From: Sympetrum striolatum
Taxonomy: Eukaryota > Arthropoda > Insecta > Odonata > Libellulidae
DNA length: 64,000 nt
Reading direction: 5' to 3'
NCBI GenBank assembly: GCA_947579665.1
Contig: OX388350.1
Coordinates: 40,581,393 to 40,645,392, forward strand
Part shown: piece by piece, positions 1-12,900 of the stretch
Position numbering within the stretch: the first letter of the stretch is position 1
How the letters are laid out: every line of letters starts with the position of its first letter
Made by a program: the position numbers and the translations under genes
The notes under the pieces: generated by a model
What the model was told of the DNA's origin: nothing
Database searches by the model: none
What the model saw: the letters and a program-made list of their open reading frames with translations, nothing else

Positions 1-319
1 AAAGTAAATGTCGCACCTATCTTATGGGAAACGATCTCCCTATTTAAAGGGTCATTTCTACTCTTAGCGGCAACGCACAGAAATTTCATCTTCCTACTCA
101 TTTTAAACCTATCTAATCACCAAAGCACTGGGAATCTCACCATTATATCATATTCTTCACTTCTGGTTCTCTCCAAATCTCTTACACCCTTCACTACAAA
201 CGTCACTGCAACATGAAAATCGTGTCTCTGGTCTTTTTGGTCCTTGTTCTTTCCTTAAATTTACGTATTTTTTACTTTCTTTCAATTTATACTTATATAC
301 TTCCTGTACTGTTTTACTG
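1..319. other. No feature seen
   Basis: AT-rich sequence without a convincing reading frame on either strand. It presumably belongs to the perlecan intron or 3' region that continues past the left edge of the window, because the last perlecan exon visible (3866-3997) ends on a splice donor rather than a stop. Confidence 0.4.
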
Positions 320-955
320 ACACAATAATTATGTTTTTAAATATTTTTGATTTATTACTATATGTATACATAAAACATGTAAATATTATATATAAAAATT
401 GTGTACCATTGAACTGTACAGTGGGGGAAACAAACATCGCAACACTTTGTGCGCATTCCATTCGGCATTCACAGAAACTCCTTGGAAAACTACTTATTAT
501 GACTGACTGGCAACACTGATGAAAGCCTCAAAAAGCGGTAATATTTGAGTTGGAGCCTAGAACTAACACAAATTTTGTCTCTTTCGTACTCTACTTAAAT
601 CCTTTGCGCAATCTCTCCCAGAGTTCGTCATGTTTATTTGGGTGTTTCTCTTTAACAGATAGTTATCGTATTTATCGAACGAGAGGTTACCTATATATTT
701 ATTCCTATTTCAATCTTAAATGCACTAAAATATATAGACAATAATTTGGCGTTTGACAATTCGATTTGAATGTAGAAAAATGCTCAATATCGTGATACCC
801 ACCTTTGGCGAATAAGATTTTTTCAGTCCAGAGGAAAAATATATATTTTGTGACATTATATCAATAACAGATGGCATGCATGGGTATCTTTCTCAGGATA
901 ATTAAAGATGCGCTAATTATGCAGTTTATTAAGTAGTGTGGTATTATTTGCCTGA
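320..955 (+). repeat. Partial copy of repeat family X (X0), inverted relative to X1
   Basis: This segment reads as the reverse complement of about 2930-3600. Landmarks shared in inverted order include the stretch around 480-530 (matched at 3430-3500), the block at 590-650 (matched at 3355-3410) and the block at 820-900 (matched at 3020-3100). Similarity fades near 955. The two arms with the 2-kb spacer would form a large foldback. It is an interspersed repeat without coding potential that I recognise. Confidence 0.7.
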
Positions 956-1557
956 ACCACCGCTGAGTATATTGGCAAGAGTGAACCCACAAATTGTCCT
1001 GGTTGTAGAAGAAAAATGAATAATAATAAGCATAAGAATATCAATAGTTCTAAAGGCTGTTTTGGTAGCCTAAACATGCAAAATCTTTGCTACCGCGATC
1101 TGCTAGCTGTCTGTCTCTCGACATGGAGACCCCAATGAAGAAATAGTCACCAGTAGCCTGAGTAAAACTCCTTGCCTTACAACCGGTTTGTTGTTATGAG
1201 TGACGCATTGGTTTTTGAAATTCTGCTACACTGGAAGGAAAAGGTTCCTCGTGCTTCGAGAAATCAGGAAGCCCTGTCAAATACCTATGAGTTGGGAAAA
1301 TAAGTCGAAAGACTGTTTTCCAACGAACGACCTAAAATCTTTGGTAGAAAAGGTATTTCTGTTTCACGCAAAACATGTCATTGACCGACAATTAGAAGAA
1401 TTGGATTTGAAACATTATAGTCCAAAGATTATTTTTTCATACTGAATTTCATATCCCTAGTAAATTTATGTCTTTATCACAGATATAAATAATATGTGGC
1501 AACCATATCTTACATTCGTTCATTTCCCCAACAGGAGGAGATTAAAGTAAAAATTCG
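956..1557 (+). other. Unassigned interval with an 81-codon open frame
   Basis: An open frame at 1200-1445 has a fairly even residue composition, but I recognise no family, see no splice sites that would place it in a gene, and it lies between repeat arms. It is most likely repeat-derived or chance. Nothing else is seen here. Confidence 0.2.
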
Positions 1558-1625
1558 TTTAACTTGAGCGGAATTCGAACTCGAGCCTTTCATATTCCAA
1601 TCAGATATGTCAGGCAGCTGCACAG
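1558..1625 (-). other. tRNA-like sequence at the edge of repeat X1
   Basis: Read on the minus strand this stretch has a D-arm-like part (about 1610-1625) and a T-arm/B-box-like GAGTTCGAATTCC (about 1570-1583), about the right distance apart. I see no fully pairing cloverleaf. It could be a decayed SINE head or a coincidence. Confidence 0.22.
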
Positions 1626-3600
1626 TCACCTCAACACAATATAACTAATAATTAGATACATATATGATATTTCCAAACAAACTGAGAAGTCCCTTGTAGC
1701 AGATTATTAATAATTTATAAAGTCAGACGTCCATAAAACACCTATACAACATGAATCTGGAATCAAAAATCTTCAGATTTAACAATGAAATACAACTTTT
1801 AAACCGAACTCTATCATCAAAATTGACGTTTTCATCATTCTACCATAATGTTGATGAATTTTATGGGATTTTCTCTGATAATTAGAAAAAAATTACCACC
1901 AACAGTTTATTTGAATGTTAAACATCATGAGGGAAATATAAGACTTTTATTTGAAAGGTAACATTAACAGCGAGTGTAATATTTAATTTCTTAGCAAAAC
2001 AAGTGCAATAACATCTAATTTCCTTAGCCCCTTGATGAGGAAGGAATTTGAATTAGCCTGAGGAAAGTTTCCCTTTGGACGGCTGTAAAAAGTAGGGTCC
2101 TGAGTCCAGCTGATACAGGCACGAAAAGGAAAAATATACCTGGCACCTGCAATGCTATGAAAGTGCTCAACATAATGTTAAGGCGTTTCCACGCTAAGTA
2201 TCGAAACCTGAAAACATTTCTACGTGAGTTTCTCCGCGCAAAGGGAACACAAATGACTCATGACCAAGGACACCAAGCTCCTTCTTACAATATGTAAGAC
2301 AAGTCTGATATATATGCAGAAATTATTCGATTTTTATTGAATTATATTTGTTTTAGCTTTGGAAATCGTATTTTCTTCTATTTTTTTCCTCTTAATTCCG
2401 GACGGATAAAGATTTCGTGTATTCTAGGTAACAAATGGTGTATATGTTACACCCCAAACGTGTAATTTCATGAAATGAGCAATTACACGTTTGGGGTGTG
2501 AGGAACCCTACCTACCCTACTCAACCCATCGGCGCTGCGCATATTTCATGATTTGTAGCGGAGATTAATTAATTAATTAAATATGCGCAGCGCCGATGGG
2601 TCGAGTAGGGTAGGTAGGGTTCCTTTTACCCCAAATGTGTAATTGCCCAATTCATGGAATGGGCAACTACATGTTTGGGGTGTAACATATATACCTTTCT
2701 ATTAATAATTTCCTTCGTCAACAGGATTTAATTGGGGAAAAATTACATTCCTTTGAAAAAATACAAATTTTACAGTGTTCCATTGTTAGCATCTCATTAA
2801 TTGCTCTGAAGACAACTTCATTTCAAATCGCTGCCAGTAACTTAAGATGTGTAATCAAAAATTGCCCTTGGAAAGTCAATCTCAGTAAATGAATATCCAA
2901 TATTCAAACCGGATGTATGTAGATTTACATTTTCATTAATATCCAGCAGGCAGCCGTAAGATGTATGGCCATGTGAAAAAACAAACTACCTAAATAACTG
3001 CCTTATTAGAACATCATTAATTATCCAGAAAAAGAGACCAATACAGGCCATCTCTTCTAGCTGTAATCTCGCAAAATATATATTTTTCCTCCAGACTGAA
3101 CAAATTTCGTTTGCTAAAGGTGTGAATCACGATGTCGCATATTCCCGCTCTAACCCCACTTCAACCTTAATGCTGCACATTTTTCTACGTTAAAACCAAA
3201 TTGTCAATCTTCACATTATTTAGAAATAAAGCCCAAATTATTGTCCATACATTTTAGAGCATTAAAGATAGAAATAGGAATTAATATATATTTAACCTAT
3301 AGTTCTATAAATAGGATAGGATCTGTGAAAGAGAAATGCCGAAATAAATATGACGAACTCTGGGAGAGATTGCGCAAAGGATTTAAGAAGAGTACAAAAG
3401 AGACGAAATGTGTAAGTTCTAGGGTCCGACTAAAATATTACCGCTTTTTGAGGCTTTCCTCAGTGTTGCCAGTCAGTCGTAATAAGTAGTTTTCCAAGTA
3501 GTTTCTGTGAAAGCCGACTGGTGTGCGCACAAAGTGTTGTGATATTTGTCTCCCCACTGTACCTATTCATAGCGTATTTATAAAACATAATCACGTTTCT
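1598..3600 (-). repeat. Repeat family X, copy X1
   Basis: The reverse complement of this region matches about 46400-47674 plus 49472-49530 (copy X2), for example around 1740-1890 versus 47400-47580 and 3190-3260 versus 46400-46490. Its outer end also matches X0 in inverted orientation. The two copies differ by two precise insertions: the small MITE at 2445-2687 is present here and absent from X2, and the hAT element at 47675-49463 is present in X2 and absent here. No transposase is visible; it is probably a non-autonomous or degraded element. Confidence 0.72.
2445..2687. mobile_element. 243-bp palindromic MITE with TATA target duplication
   Basis: The element starts TGTTACACCCC and ends GGGGTGTAACA and is flanked on both sides by TATA (2441-2444 and 2688-2691). 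Most of it is a nested palindrome: 2503-2549 pairs with 2579-2624 almost perfectly, around an AT-rich centre. The related repeat X2 near 46985-46995 keeps the uninterrupted sequence, which supports the boundaries. The superfamily is unclear; a TA or TATA duplication would fit a Tc1/mariner-like or other TA-targeting transposase acting in trans. Confidence 0.78.
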
Positions 3601-3865
3601 TACCAACTTTTTAGTTATGAGTATTGGTAGGTTTGAGCAGGTTTTTCATACCCCCCCTACTTAGTGGGTTTTCTCCTGCAGTAGATAAATTATTTTCTAA
3701 GAATTTCTTAGGTTTTTTACATTCACAATTCTTCTCATCTTTTTCATACTATCTCTTTAAATTGATTTTTTATGTATTGTATGACGATGGGTTGGATGGA
3801 AGAGGAGACTTATAGTCTCAATCTCACCCGAATAATGCCGTTTTATTATTATTATTAATATTTAC
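3601..3865 (+). repeat. Possible LINE 3'-end fragment with (ATT)n tail
   Basis: A stretch of non-coding sequence ends in a short (ATT)n run at about 3842-3858, the pattern left by 5'-truncated non-LTR retrotransposons. No reverse-transcriptase sequence is attached. The tail abuts the splice donor of the perlecan exon at 3866. Confidence 0.3.
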
Positions 3866-3997
3866 TTCATCGACATCCCCAATTCCGCCGCCAAGATCGT
3901 GATAATCAGTAACTCCTGATCCTTCCATGCATTCTCTAACATTTGCAGAGTCCACAATGGAATGTACCAAATCCAGATCCAAGCTTGATGCCTCAAC
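3866..3997 (-). CDS. Perlecan-like exon 11: end of laminin-G domain 2
   Basis: The minus strand encodes exactly 44 codons (phase 0 to 0) after a good acceptor (pyrimidine-rich, ending AAATAG) and before a GTAAAT donor. The product begins VEASSLDLDLV and includes SANVRECMEG, the usual C-terminal end of a laminin-G domain with its final cysteine. It joins in frame to exon 10, which ends FDGCIAG, giving the normal LamG arrangement of two cysteines near the end. The intron before it is about 4.2 kb and packed with repeats, so this exon is easily missed. The following exons (third LamG and stop) must lie beyond position 1. Confidence 0.85.
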
Positions 3998-6900
3998 CTA
4001 TTTTGAGAAGGAGAGAAGAATTCATGTAGAGATTATAGGATACTACTTGAATAATGTTAATAATCCTATGTAAAAATCACCATTGTATATATCTATTATA
4101 CATAATTCCTTCTCTGGATTCATTCATGTATATATTGTGGCGGAGACCCTGCCCATGTAGTTCCTATGGGGTCCACTACGGCCTCAGAGGCCATTCTACA
4201 ACTGAGTACAGTTAGAATGAGGGACTGGACGGGCAGAGAGAAAGTGAGTGCGGTGCGAGAGAGGACTGAAAGAGAAAGTTCGGAAGGAGAAAAGTGTTAT
4301 GGAGTGTTGTGGACAAAGATCTTATTTTTATTTTGAGTGCAAACATGACAATATATAGGTTGGTATATACATCTATCTATTGTATATAATTCCTTCACCG
4401 GATTCATTCTTATATTCATATAGATAGGATACTAATTCACAGGCTAAACCACTAGCGTCATTGACTTGAAATTTTTACAGCATATAGGCCCTAACGTGAA
4501 AACCCCAGGAAAAGTGAGACATTGATCATTCTGACCATGGGTTCGATCCCAGAAAGCCCCAAAATCCCAATTTTTCCCATTTAAATGTTTTGCTTTGATT
4601 TTCCGGAATTTCTAAAAAGTACTTCCTGGATAGGTAGAGAATCAAAACTCAAGTCAAACACGCATTATTGTTGGAATAAAATTAATGTTTAAAAAAAAGT
4701 TTTTAAAGTCAGAAAAAATGGAAAAAACAAAAAAGAAAGAAAGAAAAGTTTCAAAAAAAGGGCTCAGTTTCTGCCACGTCCACGTTGTTGGACCTGGGTT
4801 AGGCTAAGAGCAGGAAAATGACCTGGATATCTCGAGAGGTCAGAAGAGCCCTCTCGAGGATATCGACAAAAATCAACACTGTAGCTTATACAGACAATTT
4901 TCAAAGCGCTGCCAAAACGATTCCATCTGTGCAAATTTCAAACAGAAAAACGCTTTTGAACCGGTGTTTAGAGAACTTAAGATCCCCAAAATTGGCCATT
5001 CCTGGGACCTGTTTTTGGGAAATTTTCACGCTGAAATATCTATCCACTAATTTTTCGAAAGTTTTGGTACTCAAAAAACTAAAGTTTCAGTAGGCACGGA
5101 GTTGCGATGATAGGATTGTGAAATTTTTCCAAGAAAGATAGATGTTTGCTCTTGAATTTGCGCTTTACCTCGTATCAATAAAACAAACTGGAAGCCAGTG
5201 ACATCGATTCAAATTTTTTGTACTGTGTCCTCATTCAAATAACCATAACTCACTTGCAAAAAATTGTAGGAAAATTATCAGAAGAGCATTGTAAAGCTGA
5301 GAAAATTCTCCAACTTTTCCATTATTTTGATTTATTCTCAAAAATTTTCCAAACTCCTTACAACTTGATAAAAAAACACTTTTTCCTTCAATGGAACGCC
5401 ATTGCTCCCTTAAAAGTCAAAACACCAATTTAAAGCAAGCATCTTAAACAATAATACAAACATTTTGATGGGTCGGGAGCCAAAAAAGGCTTAACCAGCT
5501 CAGAGATACGGTCATTTTAAAATGGGGGTTTTTTCGAAAATTTTAGGTGTCCCTTTAATTTTAGTGCGTAGTGTGTATATATATATGAATCTGGAGAAGC
5601 GTCTATATATAATAGATATATTAAACCATCTGCTTGCAGTATGCAAGCAGAATTTTACTCGTATTTCTATATGGGTGTCTGGGTCATACATAAAATAATA
5701 CGAGTAAAATGTAGCTTGCATACTGCAAGCAGATCGACAACACTAATTTCATATCGGCATCATATCGGGACGGACATCAAAAGAAAAAAAAAATTCAAAA
5801 TATTCGTAGAATTCGCTGCAATTTAATCACCTGGCAGCGAACCCCGGTCTTCCTGGTGTACTTACTATGCAGCAAAATAGAAAATTACCATATCAAACTA
5901 TGTGTGAAAATTCAAGCAAAACTATTAGGTGCAACTACCTCAAACGACGTCCTACTATTCACATACACTCCTTATTTGAGAAATTATAATGTGCTCTGGC
6001 ATCGAACCCAGTAACAGCATGGTCTTATCTATTTTTTTTCTTAAACAAAGTGTTAATATACATCTTCCATCTAAGCAAGAGCTCCCTTACATATCGATAA
6101 ATGCATAAAAAAATTATGAAAAGATACCCTAACATATATATGGGTGATATTTTTACCGCCCGGCATCGAACCCGGGTCTTTCAGGCAATACTTTCTATGC
6201 AGCACAAAAGAAAAACACCATCTCTAACCGCGTATGCAAATTCAAGCAGAAATATTGGTTACAACTGCCTCAAATGACGTCCTACTTTTCCTTTATATTC
6301 CTTATGAGAGAAACGTTATTGTGCTCTGGCTTCGAACCCAGGAACAGTACGGTCTTATGAAAATTTTTTTCTAAAACTTATTCGTACCATACATCTTCCA
6401 GCCAAGCACGAACATCCTATCATTTCGATAAGTGCATCTAAAAAAATAATGAAAAACGGCTCCCATGTATTTTAAAGGGCAGATCTTTGCATCGTCCTAG
6501 CATCGAACCCAGGATAACTTTTGTAAAAGTCATTGATGTTTTCGAAAGTCCAAGACCATAAATATAGGCACCTTGAGTTTTACTTCTCTACCTATCCGGA
6601 AAGTATTTTTTTTTAATTCCCGAAAATCACGGCAATGCATTCAAACGGGAAAAATCGGGACTTTGGGGCCCTCTGGAATCGAACCTATGACACTGAGGAT
6701 CAAAGTCTCTTTTTTCCTGGGGGTTTCACGTTATGGCCAATATGTCATAAAAATTTCAGATCAATGACGCTTGTAGTTTAGGCTGTGAATTTGTATCCTA
6801 TCTATCTATATAGGTATATATATGAATGAATCCGGAGAAGCATCTATATATAATAGATAAAATGTAATAACTTGAGAATTAATTGAGATATTTAATAGCG

Positions 6901-9900
6901 ATTTGCTTCAACAAGTTTGATAACTCAAAATGTTTTCTATGTTTGCTTGATGATGGAGCACCATGCCATTATGAGGTAATAATGAGGGATTTCTTGGATA
7001 ATGAGTTCCCAGATTGCTTGATTACATTGATTGCTAGAAATTCAGCCATTAAGCCACTTGATTATTTTCTGTGGGAGTTTATCAAGATTCAAGTGTACTA
7101 GATCAAGATCACTAGTTCATGATCTGCCAGAACTGGGCTATTGAATTCCTGAAGTTATTACAAATGTTATGCCTGCAATATAGCAAAATACTTGGAGATA
7201 GTAAGATACAGATTAAATGTCTTTCTGCCACTAATGCTGCACATATTGAGATGCATCAACTGTGTAAAAAAACATTTTGAGTTACCATACTTTTAGAAAC
7301 AAACCACTTATAAATATCTTAATCAACTCTCCAGTTTTTACATTTTGTATTATTATACGTTTAACTCAGACACCCTGTATTTATTTATCTGATGTCAGTA
7401 ACTTCCGCAAGAAATACAAGGGAAAAATTTTCAAACATTATTTTCATACACTTACTGACATGATAGTATTAATATTTAGGATTTAGTAATAATTTGGAAT
7501 TAATAGGATAAATGAATGGGAGTTTTTGAAGGTCCAATGGAGTGTTACATATTGATATTTGTTCGTCCAGAGTATCCTCGGTTAGATTCTAGACGACTCG
7601 AATAGTATCTCATCAGAAATGCAAGTTACTTTCATTTTGATCGATAGCAGACATTTTTTATATTGCAGAATTAAATCAGAAATAATAGTTGTACCAAATA
7701 GAGATAAATAGTGAAAGAAAGGAAATTAAATAAAGATTCTTATTTTGGTCGTTGCATACCATATTAGTCAAAATTGAGAGAATTCAGACAAAACATTTCT
7801 GAAATTTTGTAGACATAATGGAATCCTTAAACTCAACTCTCATACAAATACAATGGAAAGATAGGCTCATAAGAAGTGTATGGGGGAAGAAGAACCGACA
7901 CTTTATGGCATTAAGACCATAAGTAAACTTTGGAAATTGAAATTAAGCTATACATATATCTTTACAAATATATCACCTTTTATAGAGTAGGTTTAAAATA
8001 TTATTAACTAAGTAAATTTATTTTTGATTTGTCATTTATAAGAGGGGAATTTACTAGTTGAAAAATATTATATACACTGTGGAAGTTGGGTAACTCAAAC
8101 CTGAAGCGGCTAGGTGAAAATATTCTACGAAAATATGAAATTAATCAACTAACCCCGGCAATACACCCATCAAATGTGGCTACATCTCCTTTGCTGTCTT
8201 CCAACAAACCAACTGTTGGTGCTAATTTAATCTTCAGCTGGTTGTAGCCTCCAACATACAATGGGGTCCTTAAGTTCAGACCTCTGGTAGCTCCTGGTGA
8301 TTTTCCAGACACCATCTCTTCTCCGTCAACAGTCAAGAGTCCTTCACGACCATCTCGTCTAGCTACAACTGTTGCCCATTCTCCTGCACTCAACTCCTTC
8401 CTGCTTCTGATTATAGCAGTGCCTGAAATGGGATAAATTATTTATTGATTAACACAGCTCACTCGTGAGCACAGCATGGTTGCATAACTGCACTTGAATA
8501 AAAAAATTTAAACTTAAAAATAGACTTGAAATTTTTACGACATACTGGTAAAAGCATGTAACCACTAGAATAACTCAGACTTTGATCAAGACTATCACAG
8601 GTTCATTGCCAGAAGGCTGCAAAATCTCAATTTTTCCATGAGAATCCATGGTGGTGATTTTTGGAAAACTTTTTAGAGGTACTTCCCGGTAGCATAGAGA
8701 AATTAAAATCATGGAGGTCTTGCTCTTATATTAGAAGAAGACTTGCTCTTATATTGAAAATCACAGAAATTTCACCAAGAGTATGCAAGTTAGGTGGGTG
8801 CAAAGTTCTCTTATTTGAAATATATTGTGGTGATTTTAATAAAACATAACATGGAAACGTAAAACCCAGCATATGAAGGTCATAAATACATTTCATATAT
8901 ATATATACAGTTTACCAATTTCCTAATGATCCTGGGCTCGATGCCAGAGCATCATTTTAATTCCTCCATGTATTTCACATGGGGATAACGGAATCTTATT
9001 TTAGGATCTTCCTGGTATGATATCGACTTTGAAGTTTGAATCAAGTAAGTGTTATCCCTATCAGGTTGTTTTATGTATCAACATTTTGCAAGAAGGTTCT
9101 GGGTTTAACACAAGGTGGCTCTACCATTTGAAATGTATGGCAGGAATTCCAATTTTTTTATAATACATTTACTGTGAAGGTATAAATCTATTACTTTAAA
9201 AAGTTTGCAAGGGGGGGTGGAAATATGACACCAGAATGCTTGCAGAATGCAAGCAACTTTAACTCGTATTTATATAAAATAAAGCCTCCAAATAGTCAGG
9301 GGGCTTGTTATTTGATTACTTAAGTAAAAAAAATTAACAAATTAGTTAAAATTTGGCCAATAATAGACAGCATTAGCATTCACATGTTAAGAATCTGCAC
9401 TGATGCTAACCCAGTAGATTTTTTTACTTTTATTTAAGTAAATTATAACAACATCTCCAATTGACTCATTTTTTAAAGGAATGCTAAATAGTTCTTAAAT
9501 CACTCTTACCTGATCCAACGTCAAAGCGGAACTCAATGTGTCTGTCATGTATTGTAAGGGATGCAAAGTCTCCTTTTCCATCTTCTGCTTGAGCACAGTA
9601 GAGCAAAATTCCATCCTTCACTTCATTTGGTTTGAATCTCAGAGTTATTTTCATTCTGTATTAGGTTTGAAGAAAATTTTAGAAACTAGGATATGTGCAA
9701 TGATAGTTAAGACGATTGTGTCAATTATTTTCCCCTTGCCTTTTACTTTCTCCATATATGAAGTATACAGAAAGTATTGTTTTCATGAAAAAAATCGACT
9801 TCGAGACTTCAACGGAAATACATGTTTTGAGGTCCCTAGAACACGTTTTATCCATTTTCAGAATGATGTCTGTGTGTATGTGAGATAGTGGGCGCTCTAA

Positions 9901-12900
9901 CGTGGAAACTATAAGTCGTATCAATACCAAAATTCATATGTACCGTGGTGTGTGCTGTCAGAGTTGATTAGTTTTTGGAGTAAATCGGGTAACCGAAAGT
10001 CGAGCGTCATTCATCAAAGCTCATTTTTGGTTTTCAAAATATCTCCATAAATATGATATATAGGTATATTGTATACCTTATAAAAGTTTTAGAAAATGTA
10101 ATTTACTATAACTTTTGTATTTAACATATTTTTTTATCACCGGTTGATTAGGAGTTATTCGTGAAATACTGATAAACCGGAAGTAGATAATTATGTACTT
10201 TGTGGGCGCTCTAACATGAAAACTATTTGTCGGATCAACACCAAATTTCATACATAGTATTTTGGTTGGTGTCGTTAGAGTTGATTAGTTTTTGGAGTAA
10301 ATCGGTTTACCGGAAGTCGAGCTTCATTCTTCAAACTTCATTTCCGGTTTTCAAAATATCTCCATAAATATGATATTTAGGTATAAACTATTTTTTATAA
10401 TCGTTTAAGAAAATTTAAATTACTATAACTTCTGTATTAAGCATATTTTTGTATCACTGATTGTGTAAGAGTTATTTTTGAAATACTGATAAACCGGAAG
10501 TTGCTGATTATGTACGTTGTGGGCGCTCTGGGCGCTATGGCGAAAGGCCATTTCATCGTTTTTCATCGAACATGTCCCGAAAAACATTATTTATAATGTT
10601 TGTGACGTAAAAGATAATATGAAAGAAATTAATCACTTATCTTCCAAGTTTAGATTGAATATAGAGTTCGAAAATACTGTCGTAGATAAATACTTACATC
10701 TTATACATGGAGAAAGTCATGTGCTGGCCACATCAGATTTTTTATACATATATTTTCTGAAAATTTCAAATACTCACCGCTTCAAAGCCTTAGGTGTTGG
10801 ATAGGCAACGTAGCCACCATCAGCAGTAAAAGCTAGTTTTCCAACAATTAATTCCTCTTCACATCGGGTGCCTTTCCTTCCAATTGGACAGAGACATAGA
10901 AATCCTCCTTCATTATTTACACATCGCCCAGAATTACATGAACCTGCAATGAAAGTAATTAGATAACGATTATAAGTTCTATCTAGAAATTTCTTGTACA
11001 ACTTACAAAATCATCATATATGTATTGATTTCAGTACATATATGAGGTAAATCATTTACTTATATTTAAAGAAAATATATAACAGAATTGAAACTTACAA
11101 AATCAGTTACCATTCACACGTCTTACAGTTGCATAGTACTTTGATAAATAGGTTAAATGCAAGTTTGTAAATTGTTAGTATCTAATGATATACAAACTTA
11201 CTATTTACAAAGCAACAAAGTTTGAAATACGAATACCTTAAGTCAAATTATCAAAATCAGGAACCATACTCTCTCTGAGTATTATCATAGAGTAACTCTA
11301 CGGTATTATCTATATATTTTTTTAGATATTTATTCACATACTTTCAGGTACTTTTCCTGAACACAAATACCATATTATAGTGAAAAGTAAGCTCACAAAA
11401 TGGTTTTAAAAAGAATTCCACGAGATCTCAAAAAGAAACTTAAGAAACATTTTTGACAGATTACTTTTAGAAATTAGATTAACAATGATAACTAGTTGCT
11501 TTGTATGTACATAAATTAAAAATGCAACTGAATTTTTATATTAAGATAGCATTAATGATCATAGCTTAATAAGGGTGGTTTCCAGCTGGGGATCACACAC
11601 CTGGGAAGCAAGCTTCAACAACTCTCTCGCAGTGGTCTCCAGAAAATCCTGAGGGGCAAATGCAAACAAATCCGCTTGCAGTGCTGGCTTCTTTGCATAT
11701 TCCGTTGTTACGGCAGTGCAAGCCATGCTCTGTATCACATGTATCACATGACCTCACGCCTTCACTTGGTGTAGCAACACGGACAAGTTCATGCTCTTTA
11801 TTACCAAAACCCAATCTGCTAATACATCCTGCAATATGAAAAAGACATCTGTTTCAGTCTTTTATAACAGTAAAGTTATGCAACAATTTTAAGGTATACC
11901 ACTAAGAGTTGGGAAGATATGTTGGATTAGAGAAAACTATTATTCTTAGATGGACTTCATTAATGGGATGAAATATATCACATTGAGTCCTTCCAAAATG
12001 AAAATAATATATATTCTTAAGAAATGTGACATTATTTTACTTAAGAACTGAACTGATTCAACTGATACATTTATAAAATTGGAACTGATTTTTTATTTGC
12101 GATGCATTGCAGTTAGAAAATCATTCTTTTGCTACCAGGGCTGGCTGAAGGTTAAATCAAATGGTGTGACTGCAGAAGGCCCTGTACTTGCCAAGTGTTA
12201 TTGTGGCTAACTATGGATGTATGCAACTATGAAATTCCACCAGATTTCACTTAGTACTTTTCATAGAAAAGAAATTATGTTGAACATCTTACATGAAATC
12301 TGTTTAACCAATTTGGTACTTGTTCTTACTTATCTTCTCAATGCATAAACATGAAAATGTTAATAATGCTTATCATTTACATCACAAACATTATAAATAA
12401 TGTTTTTTGGGACATGTTCGATGAAAAACTATGAAATTAGCCTTTCGCCCACAGCACCCACAATGTACATAATCAGCAACTTCCGGTTTATCAGTATCTC
12501 ATGAATAACTCCTAAACAATCAGTTATACAAAAATATGTTTCATACAAAAGTTATAGTAAATTACATTTTCTAAAACTTAAATAAATAATAGTATATACC
12601 TAAATATCAGATTAATGGTGATATTTTGCAAAAACGGAAATGAGGTTCGAAAAGTAAAGCTCGACTTCTGGTTAACCGATTTACTCCAAAAACTAATCAA
12701 CTCTGACAGCATCTATTACAGTGCTATATATGAAGTTTGGAATTGATAAAACTAATAGCTTTAAGATTAGAGCGCCAACAATCACACACACATCATTCCG
12801 AAAATGGTCAAAACGTGTTCTAGGGAACCCAAAACATGTATTTCCGTTGAAATATCAAAGTCGAAATTTTAAGGAAAACAATGCTTTTTCTATACTACTT

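Noticed and set aside
9538..9930. 116-codon plus-strand and 69-codon minus-strand frames near 9.7 kb
   Set aside because: The first overlaps perlecan exon 9 in antisense; both run into repeat Z1.
11559..11747. 62-codon minus-strand frame over perlecan exon 7
   Set aside because: Out of frame with the EGF reading, which has the full cysteine pattern and matching splice phases.
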